DNA from: DASWOJ01 sp964242415
GTDB lineage: Bacteria > Pseudomonadota > Alphaproteobacteria > Acetobacterales > Acetobacteraceae
Direction of reading: 5' to 3'
Length of the DNA: 64,000 nucleotides
NCBI GenBank assembly: GCA_964242415.1
Contig: CAXTAT010000008.1
Coordinates: forward strand, 112,729 to 176,728
In this document: positions 16,040 through 24,899 of the stretch, piece by piece
Position numbering within the stretch: the first letter of the stretch is position 1
Layout of the letters: every line of letters begins with the position of its first letter
Made by a program: the position numbers and the translations under genes
Notes under the pieces: generated by a model
What the model was told of the DNA's origin: nothing
Database searches by the model: none
What the model saw: the letters and a program-made list of their open reading frames with translations, nothing else

Positions 16040-16965
16040 TGGCGCTCGGCTTCCTCTCCCGCCTCAAGGAAGGCCTGACCCGCAGCACGCAGAAGCTGAC
16101 GACCGGCATCACCGCCGTCTTCACCAAGCGCAAGCTGGACGACGCCGCGCTGGAAGAGCTGGAGGAGCTGCTGATCAGCGCCGACCTCGGCCCGGACGCC
16201 GCCGCCCGCATCATCGCGGGCTTCCGTGCCAGCCGCTTCGGCCGCGAGGTGACCGACGCCGAGGTGAAGTCCGCGCTCAGCGAGGAGATCGCCGCCATCC
16301 TGCAGCCGGTGGCCCAACCGCTGGTGATCGACCGCACCCTGCGCCCGCATGTGGTGCTGGTGGTCGGCGTGAACGGCACGGGGAAGACCACGACCATCGG
16401 CAAGCTGGCCCTGCAATACAAGCAGGAAGGGATGCGCGCCGTGCTGGTGGCCGGCGACACGTTCCGCGCCGCCGCCGTCGAGCAGTTGCAGGTCTGGGGC
16501 GGGCGCACCGGCGCCCCGGTGGTCAGCGGTCCCCCGAACTCCGATGCCGCCGGGCTGGCGTTCGACGCGCTGACCCAGGCGCGGGCGGACGGCGCCGACG
16601 TGCTGCTGATCGACACCGCCGGGCGCCTGCACAACAAGGCCGCCCTGATGGAGGAGCTGGCCAAGATCATCCGCGTGCTCCGGAAACAGGACGCCACGGC
16701 GCCGCACTCGGTGCTGCTGGTGCTGGACGCCACCACGGGGCAGAACGCCGTGGAGCAGGTGCGGGTGTTCTCCGACATGGTGGCGGTGACGGGCCTGGTG
16801 GTGACGAAGCTGGACGGCAGCGCCCGCGGCGGCATCGTGGTGGCGCTGGCCGAGGCGTTCGGCCTGCCGGTCCATGCCGTCGGCGTGGGGGAGCAGGCGG
16901 GGGACTTGCGGCCCTTCGACGCCATGGATTTCGCCCGCGGACTGGTGGGGGCGGAGCCGGGCTGA
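16039..16965 (+). CDS. ftsY: Signal recognition particle receptor FtsY
   Basis: 308 residues. The SRP-receptor GTPase delivers ribosome-nascent chains to the Sec translocon at the inner membrane. The N domain (LEELEELLISADLGPDAA) is followed by the G domain with GVNGTGKTTTIGKLA (G1, from about residue 109), DTFRAAAVEQL, DTAGRLHNKAALMEEL (G3), TKLDGSARGG (G4) and VGVGEQAGDLRPFD. The acidic A domain of enterobacterial FtsY is absent, as is common in alphaproteobacteria. The start overlaps the preceding coiled-coil gene. Confidence 0.97.
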   Translation: MALGFLSRLKEGLTRSTQKLTTGITAVFTKRKLDDAALEELEELLISADLGPDAAARIIAGFRASRFGREVTDAEVKSALSEEIAAILQPVAQPLVIDRTLRPHVVLVVGVNGTGKTTTIGKLALQYKQEGMRAVLVAGDTFRAAAVEQLQVWGGRTGAPVVSGPPNSDAAGLAFDALTQARADGADVLLIDTAGRLHNKAALMEELAKIIRVLRKQDATAPHSVLLVLDATTGQNAVEQVRVFSDMVAVTGLVVTKLDGSARGGIVVALAEAFGLPVHAVGVGEQAGDLRPFDAMDFARGLVGAEPG

Positions 16966-16998
16966 GGAACTCTGCCGCGCACCCGGCCTTGAGCGTGC

Positions 16999-17550
16999 AT
17001 GCTCAATGACATCGCCCCATCCGACCGCGCCTCCCCTGGCGCGGCCCCTTCCGAAACCGCATCCGAGGCTGACCACCGCTTCATGAGGCGCGCGCTGGCG
17101 CTGGCGAAGCAGGGTGAGCGCACGCCCGGCGCTTCGCCCATCGCCTGCGTGATCGTCATGGCGGGCGAGGTGGTGGCCGAGGGGCACAACGAGGTCGGAC
17201 TCCGCCACGATCCGACCGCGCATGCGGAGGTGGTTGCCATCCGCCGGGCCGGCGCCAGGCTGGAGTGCGACGACCTGCGCGGCGCCACGCTGTACTCCAC
17301 GCTGCAGCCCTGCGGCATGTGCACGATGGCCAGCATCTGGAGCCGGATCGGCCGGATGGTGTATGGGGCCGGGCATGAGCACGTCCACCAGATGTACTTC
17401 GAGGACCGGCACCTCGACACCATGAACTTCATCAAGGACGCCTACCGGGACGACATGGAGGTCGTGGCAGGGGTCATGGCGGAGGAATGCGCGGCGCTTT
17501 GCTATGGCCCAAACGACAATCCGCCGTTGGAGGAACAGGGCAACATCTGA
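16999..17550 (+). CDS. Nucleoside/nucleobase deaminase of the cytidine-deaminase-like superfamily
   Basis: 183 residues. Zinc-dependent deaminase: HAEVVAIR (about residue 75) and LQPCGMCTMA (about 103-112) give the His and two Cys zinc ligands and the catalytic Glu. The C-terminal stretch with HVHQMYFEDRHLDTM and IKDAYRDDMEV resembles guanine-deaminase-like members rather than TadA. The substrate is not certain. It begins 33 bp after ftsY and is followed by a family-A repeat. Confidence 0.8.
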   Translation: MLNDIAPSDRASPGAAPSETASEADHRFMRRALALAKQGERTPGASPIACVIVMAGEVVAEGHNEVGLRHDPTAHAEVVAIRRAGARLECDDLRGATLYSTLQPCGMCTMASIWSRIGRMVYGAGHEHVHQMYFEDRHLDTMNFIKDAYRDDMEVVAGVMAEECAALCYGPNDNPPLEEQGNI

Positions 17551-17553
17551 CCG

Positions 17554-17707
17554 CTTCTCCCTCTCCCTCCGGGAGAGGGCCGGGGTGAGGGAAACGGCAA
17601 GAGCTAGGTTCGCCTACCGTAAGGGAAAATCCGTTCCCAAGCTGGTAGGGGCTGGTCCTTGCGGCCTCCCCCTCACCCCGGCCCTCTCCCGGAGGGAGAG
17701 GGAGAAG
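17554..17707. repeat. Paired inverted REP-like element, family A
   Basis: Left arm CTCTCCCTCCGGGAGAGGG plus CCGGGGTGAGGG, right arm CCTCACCCCGGCCCTCTCCC plus GGAGGGAGAGGG, separated by about 80 bp that share no sequence with the other copies. The whole unit can fold into one long hairpin with two terminal hairpins. It sits between the convergent deaminase and LigT-like genes. Confidence 0.85.
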
Positions 17708-17716
17708 TGGATGGTT

Positions 17717-18229
17717 TTAGGAGAACCTGTGTTCGCTCGCCAACGCCCAGGGGCCGCCCAGGTAGTGCCACAGCAGCAAGCCCTCGGCGCGGACGCTGAA
17801 CGGCGCGAACCCGGCCTGCATGGCGTCGCGCAACGCCCGGGCGTCCTCCGGCCGTGCCTTGTTCTGCACCGTGACGTGCGGGCGGTAACCCTGGGCGTCC
17901 TGCGGCGTCAGCCAAGCCTGCCATCGCCGGGCCAGCCGGCCGCGCAATGCCAGCAGCTCCGCCGCCCGCAGCTCGTACGCAACGCCGCGGCCCAGGAAGC
18001 GCAGCCCGGCCGCCTCGACCGGAAAGGCCGTCGATGCCGCGCACTCGTGGCCCAGCGTGTCCTGGATGGCGTCGATCTCGGCCCCGGGCAGGTGGTGGAA
18101 CAGGGTGACATGGGCCGGCGTCACGTTGCGCTCGGCCGGGAAGTGCAGCGTCCGCAGCCGGTCGAACCGCGCCTGGTCGTCCGGGTGCAGCGCCAAGGTC
18201 AGGATCAGCGGCGCGGGAGGCGCGGTCAC
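17717..18229 (-). CDS. 2'-5' RNA ligase (LigT/2H phosphoesterase) family protein
   Basis: About 170 residues from GTG 18229 (an upstream GTG at 18286 would add 19 residues). Both HxT signatures of the 2H phosphoesterase superfamily are present: HVTLFHHLP near residue 43 and HVTVQNKA near 120, placed to form the two-lobed active site. Members act on 2',5'- or cyclic-phosphate RNA ends, but the physiological substrate is usually unknown. The start lies 12 bp from the divergent GTG of the neighbouring plus-strand gene. Confidence 0.75.
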   Translation of the reverse strand: MTAPPAPLILTLALHPDDQARFDRLRTLHFPAERNVTPAHVTLFHHLPGAEIDAIQDTLGHECAASTAFPVEAAGLRFLGRGVAYELRAAELLALRGRLARRWQAWLTPQDAQGYRPHVTVQNKARPEDARALRDAMQAGFAPFSVRAEGLLLWHYLGGPWALASEHRFS

Positions 18230-18240
18230 GGCCGCGGGTC

Positions 18241-18555
18241 GTGACGGAGCGCGAGCGCCTGGTGGCGCACTGGCTGGACCTGACACGGACCGTGCTGCCG
18301 GGAATGGCTGCGGCGCACCGTTGGCCGATCCGCTGGGACCACTGCTTCATGCGGGTCTGCCTGGACAATGCGCTGCGCCGCCCCTGGCACGAGGTGGTCC
18401 GCCGCCCGGCCATCCGTCATCTCGATCCCGTGCAGTTGCAGGCTGCGATCAGGGTCGCCGAGAGGATCGTCGCCGACCCGGCGCTCTTGCCGGGCCTGAA
18501 CCGGTCGAGCCTGGATTGGCGCCGCATCAGCCGGGCAGGGGGCGCAAGCCCATGA
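18241..18555 (+). CDS. Conserved small protein of unknown function
   Basis: 104 residues: WPIRWDHCFMRVCLDNALRR and EVVRRPAIRHLDPVQLQAAI are the most distinctive stretches, followed by AERIVADPALLPGLN. It appears soluble and helical, with no signal peptide or membrane segment. The start is GTG 18241. It is divergent from the LigT-like gene and convergent with the AsmA-like gene. I recall similar short proteins in other alphaproteobacteria, but no function. Confidence 0.5.
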   Translation: MTERERLVAHWLDLTRTVLPGMAAAHRWPIRWDHCFMRVCLDNALRRPWHEVVRRPAIRHLDPVQLQAAIRVAERIVADPALLPGLNRSSLDWRRISRAGGASP

Positions 18556-18574
18556 GCAGGCACGGCCATCCCCG

Positions 18575-20563
18575 CTACGGCGTTTGGCGGCGCGGTGCGG
18601 CGGGCGTTTGCAGGCGTGGCGGCGTCTCGGCGCCCCGCAACGCGCCCCTGCACGCGCCGTCCTCCCCGGTGCCCAACTGGATCGTCGGCAGCAGCGCCGC
18701 CAACGGAGTCAGCACGACCCCTAGGGCAATCGCCGCCCCGGCCTTCTCCGCTATCACACCGACATCAGGCCGCACATGCGGCGCGGCGAAGGTGCCGGTG
18801 ATGTTGATGGGCGCGTTCAGGGTCCCGACCGTGAAATGCTTGGAGTCGGTGTTGAGTTGCAGCCCTAGCGCCTCGTTGTAGAAGCTCAGCGTCCCCTTGC
18901 CGATCGTCCGCGCCTCGCCGGTGTCGAGGAACATCGTGCGTACGGTCGCCAGGCCCTGCTGCAGGGTGAGGTCGGTGATCAGGCACTCGATCTTGGTGCG
19001 GCTCGGCACGCCCAGGGCGGACAGCAAGGCATTGCCGAACTCCAGGCCCGCCAGGTCCACCAGCAACGCGCTCAGGTCGCCGCCGGAGCCCATGTACAGC
19101 TTCAGCTCGCCGTTGCCGTGCCCCAGGACCTCCGCGAACGTCCGCCCGGAGCCTTGGATCACCGCCCGCCCGCCGATGATCCCTGCGCCCTGGCCGGCGC
19201 CGGCGCTCGCCAGCAGCCGGCCAATGTCGATGCGCTGGAAATCAGTGGCGACGTCGGCCTTGACCATCCCGCCTTGGCCCTGCTCGGCGATGTCGATGGT
19301 GGAGGTGATCTGACCCTTGCCGAGACCGAAGGCCAGCGGTGTCAGCTTCACCTCGCCGTTCACGATGTTCAGGTCTGCCCGAATGTTGTCGAGCGGCTGG
19401 TTGCGGCCCTCGATCCGTCCGGCGCGATATTTCAGGTGCACGTCGGCGACGTTCAGCTTCGGCAGGCTGATGGGGTTGTCCGGCAGCATGCGGCCGGTGT
19501 TGCGGGCCGGGGCGGCGGCCTTGGTGCCCTTGCTGGCGTCGCCAGGCTCGGCGCCGATGAAGCCGCCGAGGTCCTTGAGGTCCACCATGCGGGATTGCAG
19601 GTCCGCCGTCAGCACCGGGCGCTGCTGGGTCGTGTCAACGCCGAACTCGCCTTCCAGGTCGCTGCTGCCGACCTTGCCCGCGACATGGGTGAACCGCACC
19701 GACCCGGCGGTGTAATCGAGGTTGCCCGTGATGCTGTAGGCCGGCGTCTTCGGGATGGCGATGCCGGTCAGGGGCAGCAGCAGGGACATATCCGGGCCGG
19801 CGAAGCTCAGCTTGAGGTCGGCGCCGGCAAAGGCCAGCGGGTCCTTGACGGTGCCGACCAGCGACACCTTGGTGGGGCCATTATCGACCTGCAGGTTGAT
19901 CGGATACGGCGTGGCGTCGTCGCGCAGCGAGAGCAGCGCGCCGCCGGTGAAGCGGGCGAGGATGGGCTGCTTGGCGTAGGTGCCCTTGGCGCTGGCGACG
20001 ATCTGGCTGGGTTGGCCGGCTTTGTCGCCCTCGGCGTCCTTGGTGGCGACCTCCACGTTGAAGTCGGCGCGCAGCTTGGCCGAGACGACGTGGGCGTGGC
20101 CGTCGTTGATCCCCAGGTTGCCGATCTTGGGGGCGGGGCTGGTGCTCGGGGCGTCGCCGCTCGACCGGCTGGGGAAGGTCCAGTTGTTCTTGCCGTCCGC
20201 AAGCTGCTGCGCGTCCACCTGCGGGTGATCGACGGTGATGTCCGGGATGACGATCTGCCGGTCGTGGATGTAGGCCATCGCGTCCACGTCCACGCCGAGC
20301 TTGTCGATCGTGGCCAGGTTGCCGCCGCCCTTCCAATCCTCGGGGTTGCCGATGGTGACGCCCTCCGCCTCGATGTGCGGCACCCAGCCCAGGCGGACAT
20401 GCAGGTGGGTGAGGGTGACGGGCCGGCCCAATGCGGCGGAGGCTTGCTTCTCCACGGTCGGGATCAGCCAGTCCCATTGGAACAGCGCGACCGCCGCCGC
20501 CAGCAGGGCGATGACGCCACCCAGCACCCAAGGCCACCGCCGCCGGCGTTTCACGTCTGACAT
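18575..20563 (-). CDS. AsmA family protein
   Basis: 662 residues. A basic start and one membrane segment (WPWVLGGVIALLAAAVALF, about residues 10-30) anchor a large periplasmic part. VTLTHLHVRLGWVPHIEAEG and IGNPEDWKGGGNLATIDKL form the AsmA N-terminal repeat, and GGRAVIQGSGRTFAEVLGHG with ECLITDLTLQQGLATVRTMF is the typical C-terminal domain. AsmA-like proteins are thought to carry phospholipids between the membranes or affect outer-membrane assembly. It is convergent with 18241-18555 and divergent from the NIPSNAP gene. Confidence 0.88.
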   Translation of the reverse strand: MSDVKRRRRWPWVLGGVIALLAAAVALFQWDWLIPTVEKQASAALGRPVTLTHLHVRLGWVPHIEAEGVTIGNPEDWKGGGNLATIDKLGVDVDAMAYIHDRQIVIPDITVDHPQVDAQQLADGKNNWTFPSRSSGDAPSTSPAPKIGNLGINDGHAHVVSAKLRADFNVEVATKDAEGDKAGQPSQIVASAKGTYAKQPILARFTGGALLSLRDDATPYPINLQVDNGPTKVSLVGTVKDPLAFAGADLKLSFAGPDMSLLLPLTGIAIPKTPAYSITGNLDYTAGSVRFTHVAGKVGSSDLEGEFGVDTTQQRPVLTADLQSRMVDLKDLGGFIGAEPGDASKGTKAAAPARNTGRMLPDNPISLPKLNVADVHLKYRAGRIEGRNQPLDNIRADLNIVNGEVKLTPLAFGLGKGQITSTIDIAEQGQGGMVKADVATDFQRIDIGRLLASAGAGQGAGIIGGRAVIQGSGRTFAEVLGHGNGELKLYMGSGGDLSALLVDLAGLEFGNALLSALGVPSRTKIECLITDLTLQQGLATVRTMFLDTGEARTIGKGTLSFYNEALGLQLNTDSKHFTVGTLNAPINITGTFAAPHVRPDVGVIAEKAGAAIALGVVLTPLAALLPTIQLGTGEDGACRGALRGAETPPRLQTPAAPRRQTP

Positions 20564-20661
20564 GCGGCACTAACGATTTCCGGCTGCCTCCGGTTGCAAC
20601 CGCCTTGCTCCGGCCGGACCGCCCGGCCACCATGCCCGGCACACCAGGGGGACCCGCGCCG

Positions 20662-20988
20662 ATGATCCATGAGCTTCGCATCTACCGCTGCCTGCCCGGC
20701 CGCCTGCCAGCGCTGCTGAACCGGTTCGAGACCACGACCCTGGCGATATGGCAGCGCCACGGCATCCGTCCGGCCGGGTTCTGGACCACCATCATCGGCG
20801 AGAGCAACCAGGACCTGACCTACATGCTGGCCTGGGAGAGCCTGGCCGAGCGGGAGACCAAGTGGGCGGCCTTCCAGTCCGATCCCGAGTGGATCAGCAA
20901 GCGGGCCGAGACCGAGGCGAGCGGCCAGATCGTCGCCAACATCACCAGCAGCTTGCTGCTGCCGACCGGGTTCTCGACGGTCAAGTAG
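20662..20988 (+). CDS. NIPSNAP family protein
   Basis: 108 residues from ATG 20662 (the frame is open further upstream, but MIHELRIYRCLPGRLPALL is the family start). The ferredoxin-like alpha/beta-barrel pattern is clear, with WQRHGIRPAGFWTT, LTYMLAWESLAERETKWAAF and DPEWISKRAETEASGQIV. Family members are small dimeric proteins of mostly unknown role. A strong hairpin follows the stop. Confidence 0.85.
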   Translation: MIHELRIYRCLPGRLPALLNRFETTTLAIWQRHGIRPAGFWTTIIGESNQDLTYMLAWESLAERETKWAAFQSDPEWISKRAETEASGQIVANITSSLLLPTGFSTVK

Positions 20989-20993
20989 GGGGT

Positions 20994-21025
20994 GGGCGGC
21001 CCCGCGATACCGGGGCCAGCCGCCC
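20994..21025. terminator. Hairpin between convergent genes
   Basis: GGGCGGC and GCCGCCC pair around an inner CCCCG/CGGGG stem, directly after the NIPSNAP stop and before the convergent cupin gene. No T-run follows, so termination would be weak or factor-assisted, possibly for both strands. Confidence 0.45.
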
Positions 21026-21043
21026 ATTCGGGCAGCGGCTGCC

Positions 21044-21532
21044 TCAGACCGCACGCCAGCCGGGCTTCGAGGGGTCGGTGAGCGCATAGTTCACCGGCCC
21101 GTTCCCGCAAATCGCGATGACCGCCGGCTCGGACCCGCCGCGGATCACGCCGTCATAGTGCGGGGTTCCCGCGACCCGGCGCACGAAGCTGCCCGCCGGC
21201 ACGGGGATGCAGGCGGCGGGATCGAAATCCGCGCCGCTGTTGCACCACCAGGTGCCGGAGACCACCACGCAGAGCCGGTCCGTCGTGTAGGTGTGCGGCG
21301 CGCTCATGTAGCCGGGCCACCAGCGCACCAGCACGTAGTACAGCCCCGGCGCGGTGAGGCTGCCGGCCAGCATGCACATATCGACGCTCCGTTCCGGATA
21401 GTCCGGGCGTGACACCCAGTCGTGCTCGGCCTGGATGATGGTCTGCGCCGGGTTGAGCGGGCTGGCCCGGGCCGCCGATGCGAAGGCCAGGGGCAGTGCG
21501 GCAAGCAGCAAGTCGCGGCGTATGGTGTCCAT
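21044..21532 (-). CDS. Exported cupin-like protein
   Basis: 162 residues. A twin-arginine-like start (MDTIRRDLLLAALPLAFASA) suggests export, with cleavage near ARA. The remainder is beta-rich: MLAGSLTAPGLYYVLVRWWP, TTDRLCVVVSGTWWCNSG, IPVPAGSFVRRVAGTPHYDG and EPAVIAICGNGPVNY give the jelly-roll pattern of cupins, with candidate metal-binding His at PHYDG and in SAPHTYT. Enzyme activity is unknown. Confidence 0.65.
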   Translation of the reverse strand: MDTIRRDLLLAALPLAFASAARASPLNPAQTIIQAEHDWVSRPDYPERSVDMCMLAGSLTAPGLYYVLVRWWPGYMSAPHTYTTDRLCVVVSGTWWCNSGADFDPAACIPVPAGSFVRRVAGTPHYDGVIRGGSEPAVIAICGNGPVNYALTDPSKPGWRAV

Positions 21533-22021
21533 GGTGCGTCCTCCTCCCGAACGTTCGGGTCCCGGCGGGTCCCGCCAGGAGGGGGCCGCGGCCCCTGCGT
21601 CCGTGCGTCACCTTGCCCGGCGGCGGCATGCTTTCCAAGCCTGCCGGTCCGAGCCTGCCGCCGGGCCGGGCCGGCGGCGAGGCGGCGTGGGCAGTAGGCC
21701 GGCGGGTTGCCCTCGGACTGCCGCACCGGATCAGGGGATCGACGCGTGCCCAGGATGGGCCGGCCATCCGGTCCGGCCAGGGTTGCCGCCGCGCCTGGCG
21801 CACGGACCGGGGGAAGCGGCCGGCCGGTCATCACCATGGCTGCCCCGGCAACCGGCATGCCGGTTTTGCTGGTCTTTCTGCTCGCCCAGGCTGGCTCGAA
21901 CAACTTCTAGCGATCAGCGTTCCGTCGTGATTATCGCCGTGTGTTATGATTTGACGGTTTTTGTTGACGACCCGATTAGGTTGTGGCCTGTATCGCCGAC
22001 GCCAGAAAAGGGCCGCCCAAG
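21533..22021. other. Intergenic region, no gene recognised
   Basis: Nearly 490 bp between the cupin gene and the HAD-like gene. Open frames on either strand are Arg/Gly/Pro-rich shadows without motifs. Near 21950 there are two TTGACG hexamers, which may be part of a promoter for the HAD-like gene, but no good -10 box was found. Confidence 0.35.
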
Positions 22022-22543
22022 ATGGACAGCATCGCCGTCGCATCCCGTGCCGTCCGGCCCTCAAACCCGGCGCTGCTTCGGCTCGCGACCCACATGGACA
22101 TCGCGTGGGACGTGGACAACACGTTGATCGACCACCCGGCCTCCCCCCTACTGCACAGCTTCATCCTCGGCACGCCGCACATCCGGCATGTGATTGTCAC
22201 CTTCCGCAACGAGCGGCAGGGCGGCCCCTGGCATGCCCTGGCCCGCTATGCCTCGGCACCCCGCCCCACGGCATTCAACCGGGTGATCTATCTGCCAGAA
22301 GTGCTGCGGGAGCAGTACTCGGATGCCCAGGCGGCCCGGCGCAGCGCCGTGTGGCCGGCCTTCGACCGGCTGCTGCACCCGCGCAAAGCAGGGTGGGAAG
22401 CCACCTACCGGGCTTGGAAGGGCATGATGTGCGAGCGCGAGGGCATCACCGCCCTGGTGGACGACATGACCCAGTTGGTCGCGTCCGGGTGCCACCGCCA
22501 TGGGGTGAAGCTGTTCCATCCCTCGGATTTCCTGACGGCCTAG
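22022..22543 (+). CDS. HAD-like hydrolase superfamily protein
   Basis: 173 residues from ATG 22022; the frame opens at GTG 21983. DIAWDVDNTLIDHP is HAD motif I (nucleophile Asp and acid/base Asp), VIVTFRN supplies the Ser/Thr of motif II, and ITALVDDMTQLV the paired Asp of motif IV, so a small cap-less phosphatase fold is likely. The motifs are slightly atypical (DVDNT rather than DxDGT), as in noncanonical phosphatases. The substrate is unknown and no operon partner is apparent. Confidence 0.6.
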   Translation: MDSIAVASRAVRPSNPALLRLATHMDIAWDVDNTLIDHPASPLLHSFILGTPHIRHVIVTFRNERQGGPWHALARYASAPRPTAFNRVIYLPEVLREQYSDAQAARRSAVWPAFDRLLHPRKAGWEATYRAWKGMMCEREGITALVDDMTQLVASGCHRHGVKLFHPSDFLTA

Positions 22544-22608
22544 CGCCCTCATCTCCGCCGCGCCCGGCACCGTGGCAGCAGCCGTTCGATGCGGATACCC
22601 CCCGGTCG

Positions 22609-23427
22609 CTACCCGGGATACGCCTCGTCGCGGATGTCCTGGATGAACGGCCGCTCCATGCCGTCCGGCACCACCAGACGGGTCGTCACGGCGTCCTCGC
22701 CGAACTCGTGCACCAGGAAGCCGCAGAGACGATCCCCCGGCAGGTCCGGCTGCTCGGCGGGACCGACGACGAAGGCGGCGGAGGGCGCCCAGACGAAGCG
22801 CACCCGGCCGCGCTGCTGCTCCCGGTGCAGGTGCAGGTGGCCGGACGCAACCAGGCGCAGCGCCGGGTGCGCCAGGATGGGGCGGATCGGACCCCGCGCG
22901 AAGGGCGGCACCGACCAGTAGTCGAACACGGCCTCATCGGGGTCGGCGGCAAAGAACGGCTTGTGGATGAACACAGCCAGGCGACGGTCGCCCAAGGTGT
23001 CGAGCGCCTCGGTGATCATCGCCGCCTGCGCGTCCGCCTCCCGGTGCGCGCCCATCACCTGGCTGTTCAGCCCCAGCAGCCGCCAGCCGTCCCGGTCCTG
23101 CACCCAGCGGTCCCGGCCCATGTGGCGGCGGAAACGCTCCAGCCGGTCGTCGTCCACCGGCTGCTGCGGCGCACGCTCGGGATGGTCGCCCACGTCGTGG
23201 TTGCCGGGCACGCTCCATACCGGCCCCGGCAGGCGGGCATGTGCGCCGGCGGCATAGGCCAGGTCTGCCTCCTGGCCCGCGCCGTCCAGCGACACGTCGC
23301 CGGTGTGGACCAGCAGGTCCGGCCGCAGGTCGTGCAGCGCCGCCGCCACCCGGTCGAAGTTCGCCCGGAACAGCGGCGTGCCGGCGCCCAGATGAGTGTC
23401 GGAAACCTGTGCCAGCGTGAATGTCAT
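22609..23427 (-). CDS. Calcineurin-like metallophosphoesterase (Icc/CpdA type)
   Basis: 272 residues. All dinuclear-metal motifs are present: AQVSDTHLG at the N-terminus, VHTGDVSLDG, WSVPGNHDVGD, FIHKPFF and SGHLHLH. The order and spacing fit class III cyclic-nucleotide-phosphodiesterase-like proteins, so a cAMP phosphodiesterase or another phosphodiester substrate is plausible but unproven. It is complete, with no signal peptide, and is followed by the divergent HAD-like gene on the other strand. Confidence 0.85.
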   Translation of the reverse strand: MTFTLAQVSDTHLGAGTPLFRANFDRVAAALHDLRPDLLVHTGDVSLDGAGQEADLAYAAGAHARLPGPVWSVPGNHDVGDHPERAPQQPVDDDRLERFRRHMGRDRWVQDRDGWRLLGLNSQVMGAHREADAQAAMITEALDTLGDRRLAVFIHKPFFAADPDEAVFDYWSVPPFARGPIRPILAHPALRLVASGHLHLHREQQRGRVRFVWAPSAAFVVGPAEQPDLPGDRLCGFLVHEFGEDAVTTRLVVPDGMERPFIQDIRDEAYPG

Positions 23428-23529
23428 GACACCGCAGGTAACCCGAAAGCCGTTGCGCTGCCAAGACGAAAATGCAACGTTGCGGACCTATACCAACCGT
23501 CGAAAGCTCTGACCGCTGACAAGAGCATC

Positions 23530-23624
23530 GTCATTGCGAGCCGCGCTTGCGGCGTGGCAATCCAGAGCCGCAAGTGCAGCTCTTGCCGCCCTGGATTGCC
23601 ACGCCGAAGCCGGCTCGCAATGAC
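23530..23624. repeat. Dispersed palindromic repeat, family B
   Basis: An imperfect inverted repeat beginning GTCATTGCGAG and ending CTCGCAATGAC, with GGCAATCCAGA and CCTGGATTGCC forming the inner arms. Related copies occur at 25.6, 35.3 and 49.7 kb, always between genes. Confidence 0.85.
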
Positions 23625-23669
23625 AGGGGCCAGTTGAGATCGACAGGTCAGAACTTCTGGCGGTTGGTA

Positions 23670-23894
23670 TTAGGCCGGCGTGTAGCGCCACACGCTCGCC
23701 GGCGGCAGGTTCCAAGGGGTCCAGGCCGCCCGCTGCGCCGCCAGGCCGTGCCTGCGGTGAGGCAGCGGCGAGGCGCAGTCGATGTAGGGCAGGAGGCCGC
23801 GGCCCGGCGCGACCGCCTGCATGGCGTCATTGAAGCGCCGCTGCTCCGCCACCGGCAGCAGCACCAGTGGAATGCCGCAGAGGACGGTGCCCGA
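23670..23894 (-). pseudogene. Coding-like frame continuing past the TGA of the neighbouring gene
   Basis: Immediately after the TGA at 23895-23897 the same frame stays open for 74 codons (TVLCGIPLVLLPVAEQRRF, then PGRGLLPYIDC and WTPWNLPPASVW) to a stop at 23670. The composition is protein-like, but there is no start except an internal GTG at 23864. It could be the C-terminal part of a once longer protein split by a nonsense mutation, or the relic of another gene. Confidence 0.35.
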
Positions 23895-24899
23895 TCAGGG
23901 TGCGAAGATCGCCGCCGTGGCCGGGGCCGCGCGCAGCCGGTCCAGCCAGAACCCGGGTGGATCGCCTTGGGGATCGTTGGGCGGCGCGATCTGCGTCCAC
24001 TCCCGGCAGTCCACCATCACCCAGCCCGACGCCGCCGGGGCATCCAGTTCTGGCGCGCATCGGCCGGACGCCGCCAGCGCCGCCGCCTGGTCGCGGAAGC
24101 GGTCGTGCACCGCCAGGTTCTGCCAGCGTTCCCAGCGGGTGTAGCCCAGGGCGTGGGTGAAGTACATGCGCTCCAAGTGGTCGGCGCCGGCCACGTCCTT
24201 GCCGCCGAAGTGCTCGGACACCAGCGTCGGCAGCATGGCGCTGCCCGTCTGGCCGCGTGAGGCGGTCCGGTACTGCACGGGTTGCACATGCCAGCGGGTA
24301 TAGGCATAGCCCAGGTGGTCCGGGCAGCGGTCCGAGCGCCGGGTGATGCGGGCCAGGGCCTCGCCGGATGGCTGCGTGGCGAAGCCGCTGTCCACGATCA
24401 CCCAGGAGTCCACGGGCCGGCAGCCCGGCCCGATGAAGAGCTGCAACCCGGCCCCGCCGTCCTCGGTGATGCCGAACGACGCCGTTTTCTGGGTGAAGAA
24501 CGCGACTTGGCCGCCATCCCCGGGGTCGAAGCGGCCGAACGCGCGGCCGTCGTCGCCGAAATCGTAGGTTTGCACCACGGCGGGGCCGAGTTGGGTGTGG
24601 ACTGGCACGGAGTCGCTGTCCTGGTAGCCGCCGGGGTGGGCCGACCGGTCGGCGACGCCGGGCCAGTCGCGCTTGTGGTAGGGCAGGCGCTCCCCGGCGG
24701 CGAGCTTGCGCTGGCGCCGGCAGGCCGCGCCGTCCAGCGGGCTGAGCCCCGGCAACGGCCGGTCCCGGGCGTCAACGCACACGTTCTGCACCAGGAAGTC
24801 CCAGGCGGCGGCCCAGCCCTGCGGCGCCTCTTGCGCGGATGCCGGCGGGGCCGCGAGCAGCAACGCCAGCAGCGCGCCGGCGAGGCGGACGCGACTCAT
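23895..24899 (-). CDS. Hypothetical secreted protein
   Basis: 334 residues with a signal peptide (MSRVRLAGALLALLLAAPPASA, cleavage near residue 22) and five or more Cys, consistent with a periplasmic or extracellular protein. Segments such as TYDFGDDGRAFGRFDPGDGG, GYAYTRWHVQPVQYRT and GRCAPELDAPAASGW do not match a family I know. The ATG directly follows the stop of the metallo-beta-lactamase gene with no gap, so they form one transcript. The frame continues after its stop (see the next feature downstream). Confidence 0.6.
   Translation of the reverse strand: MSRVRLAGALLALLLAAPPASAQEAPQGWAAAWDFLVQNVCVDARDRPLPGLSPLDGAACRRQRKLAAGERLPYHKRDWPGVADRSAHPGGYQDSDSVPVHTQLGPAVVQTYDFGDDGRAFGRFDPGDGGQVAFFTQKTASFGITEDGGAGLQLFIGPGCRPVDSWVIVDSGFATQPSGEALARITRRSDRCPDHLGYAYTRWHVQPVQYRTASRGQTGSAMLPTLVSEHFGGKDVAGADHLERMYFTHALGYTRWERWQNLAVHDRFRDQAAALAASGRCAPELDAPAASGWVMVDCREWTQIAPPNDPQGDPPGFWLDRLRAAPATAAIFAP

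Noticed and set aside
23488..23715. 75-codon frame over the family-B repeat at 23.5 kb
   Set aside because: Lies entirely within or beside the palindromic repeat, which explains the open frame.
23895..23897. Selenocysteine at the TGA
   Set aside because: No selenoprotein family resemblance and no obvious selenocysteine-insertion hairpin directly after the codon.
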